A stretch of 8,355 bases of DNA from NCBI GenBank assembly GCA_964627805.1, contig CAZVLA010000042.1, forward strand, positions 1-8,355. Direction: 5' to 3'. The first letter of the stretch is position 1; every line of letters begins with the position of its first letter. Below the pieces are notes generated by a model. The model was given only the letters and a program-made list of their open reading frames with translations, was not told the DNA's origin and made no database searches. Shown here piece after piece: positions 7,898 through 8,355 of the stretch. The DNA comes from CAZAMI01 sp964627805 (GTDB taxonomy: Archaea > Thermoproteota > Thermoprotei_A > Sulfolobales > NBVN01). The position numbers were made by a program, and so were the translations under genes.

Positions 7898-8233
7898 CAC
7901 CTACCACCTCCTCTCCTGGGTCCTAAGGTACTCATGACTACTAAAATCACGACAGCTACTATGACTGCCGCTACTGCTGCGTACGTGTATGATGTCTGTG
8001 GTATGTACTTAGTGACCGTTACTGTGGCTGTTGATGTTGTCGTTACGTAGTTAGTTACGTGCAGGGTTGTCGTTTGGGTTACGTACGTTGTAGGTACTTG
8101 GGTCTTCGTCATAGTAACTATAGCTGTTGATGGTATCGTTGTTAGGTATGTTAAGGTCCTAGTGAATACTGAGGTCTTAGTTAGTTGAGTCGTTACGTAC
8201 TTAACCGATGTTATGGTTGCTGTTACGTACTTA
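7710..8233. repeat. Dispersed 12-bp coding repeats (GTTACGTACTTA) in the Thr-rich stalks
   Basis: The plus-strand word GTTACGTACTTA occurs at 7710-7721, 8192-8203 and 8222-8233, with near copies at about 8041-8050 and 8080-8090. On the coding strand it encodes the KYVT unit of both stalk proteins. Sharing the same codons as well as the same residues suggests recent duplication or recombination between the stalks, although constrained codon choice could also explain it. Confidence 0.55.
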
Positions 8234-8355
8234 GCTACGGTAATTGTTGATGTTGGGGTGGTCTTTACTGGGTAAATAACTCTGAAGGCGATTACGGAGA
8301 TTATGCTTAAGTGTCTTAACTTAGCAGTGACGGTTAGTGTTCTGTAATCTACTTT
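7897..8355 (-). CDS. C-terminal end of a Thr-rich, membrane-anchored surface protein (N-terminus outside window)
   Basis: The frame is open from the right edge to TGA 7899-7897, giving 152 visible residues. The first roughly 30 (with LRHLSIISVIAFRVIYPV) look like the end of a folded domain. Then follows a stalk of Thr/Val/Tyr with repeated KYVT/YVT units (AKYVTATIT, VKYVTTQLT, TTYVTQTTT, TNYVTTTST) reaching VTKYIP. A membrane helix (YAAVAAVIVAVVILVV) and a basic GPRRGGGR tail follow, fitting an outside-in orientation with the tail in the cytoplasm. An in-frame ATG at 8112 lies inside the stalk with no signal peptide after it, so the gene starts outside the window. Its end carries the ribosome site of the next gene. 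The function of the missing part is unknown. Confidence 0.85.
   Translation of the reverse strand, partial: KVDYRTLTVTAKLRHLSIISVIAFRVIYPVKTTPTSTITVAKYVTATITSVKYVTTQLTKTSVFTRTLTYLTTIPSTAIVTMTKTQVPTTYVTQTTTLHVTNYVTTTSTATVTVTKYIPQTSYTYAAVAAVIVAVVILVVMSTLGPRRGGGR
7906..7911 (-). promoter_or_regulatory. Ribosome binding site GGAGGT for the small Thr-rich gene
   Basis: GGAGGT lies 8 nt upstream of ATG 7897, inside the last codons of the preceding gene. Together with the TGATG overlap it supports the ATG start and translational coupling. Confidence 0.8.

Noticed and set aside
7897..8112. A separate 71-residue gene starting at ATG 8112
   Set aside because: The same frame is open upstream to the window edge with the same Thr-rich composition, and there is no signal peptide or ribosome site at 8112. 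It is the end of a longer protein.
7660..8250. CRISPR-like or regulatory repeats
   Set aside because: The repeated words are in coding frame, irregularly spaced and encode the Thr-rich stalk units. There are no unique spacers of constant length.

Overview
The window reads as archaeal cell-surface DNA, most likely from a hyperthermophilic crenarchaeon (Thermoproteota). Supporting signs are the dominance of ATA, AGG and TTA/CTA codons, an archaeal-style TATA-like promoter, GGAGGT ribosome sites, surface proteins that are very rich in N-glycosylation sequons, and Thr-rich stalks ending in a single membrane helix. A relative of Caldivirga, Vulcanisaeta or Thermocladium is a guess from composition only.

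All supported genes are on the minus strand and read right to left. At the right edge (7897-8355) is the C-terminal end of a surface protein with a Thr-rich stalk, a membrane helix and a basic tail. Its stop codon overlaps by one base the start of a 146-aa gene (7457-7897) encoding a secreted, Thr-rich, C-terminally anchored small protein. After a 141-bp gap with a promoter, one enormous reading frame starts at 7315 and stays open to the left edge. That gives 2438 residues with no stop codon, so the C-terminus is outside the window.

The giant protein is the point of interest. In order it has a signal peptide; a Pro/Lys-rich linker; a propeptide; a subtilisin-family (S8) catalytic domain with all four key residues (D309, H353, N448, S527); about 700 residues of beta-sandwich-like sequence with a Trp-rich section; a right-handed beta-helix of the NosD/PbH1 type; further beta-sandwich domains; and an alpha-2-macroglobulin-type thioester domain with the motif PWGCVEQTTS (C2269 to Q2272). 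An active protease and a covalent protein-trapping thioester domain in one chain is a combination I do not know as a described system. Inference: it may be a self-contained surface machine that cuts proteins and covalently captures a target, or attaches itself to a target or to the S-layer. The two Thr-rich anchored neighbours could be stalk or mounting partners, loosely recalling the tetrabrachion/STABLE protease assembly of Staphylothermus.

No RNA genes, insertion sequences, CRISPR arrays or attachment sites were seen. The plus-strand frames inside 1-7315 look like shadows of the giant gene.
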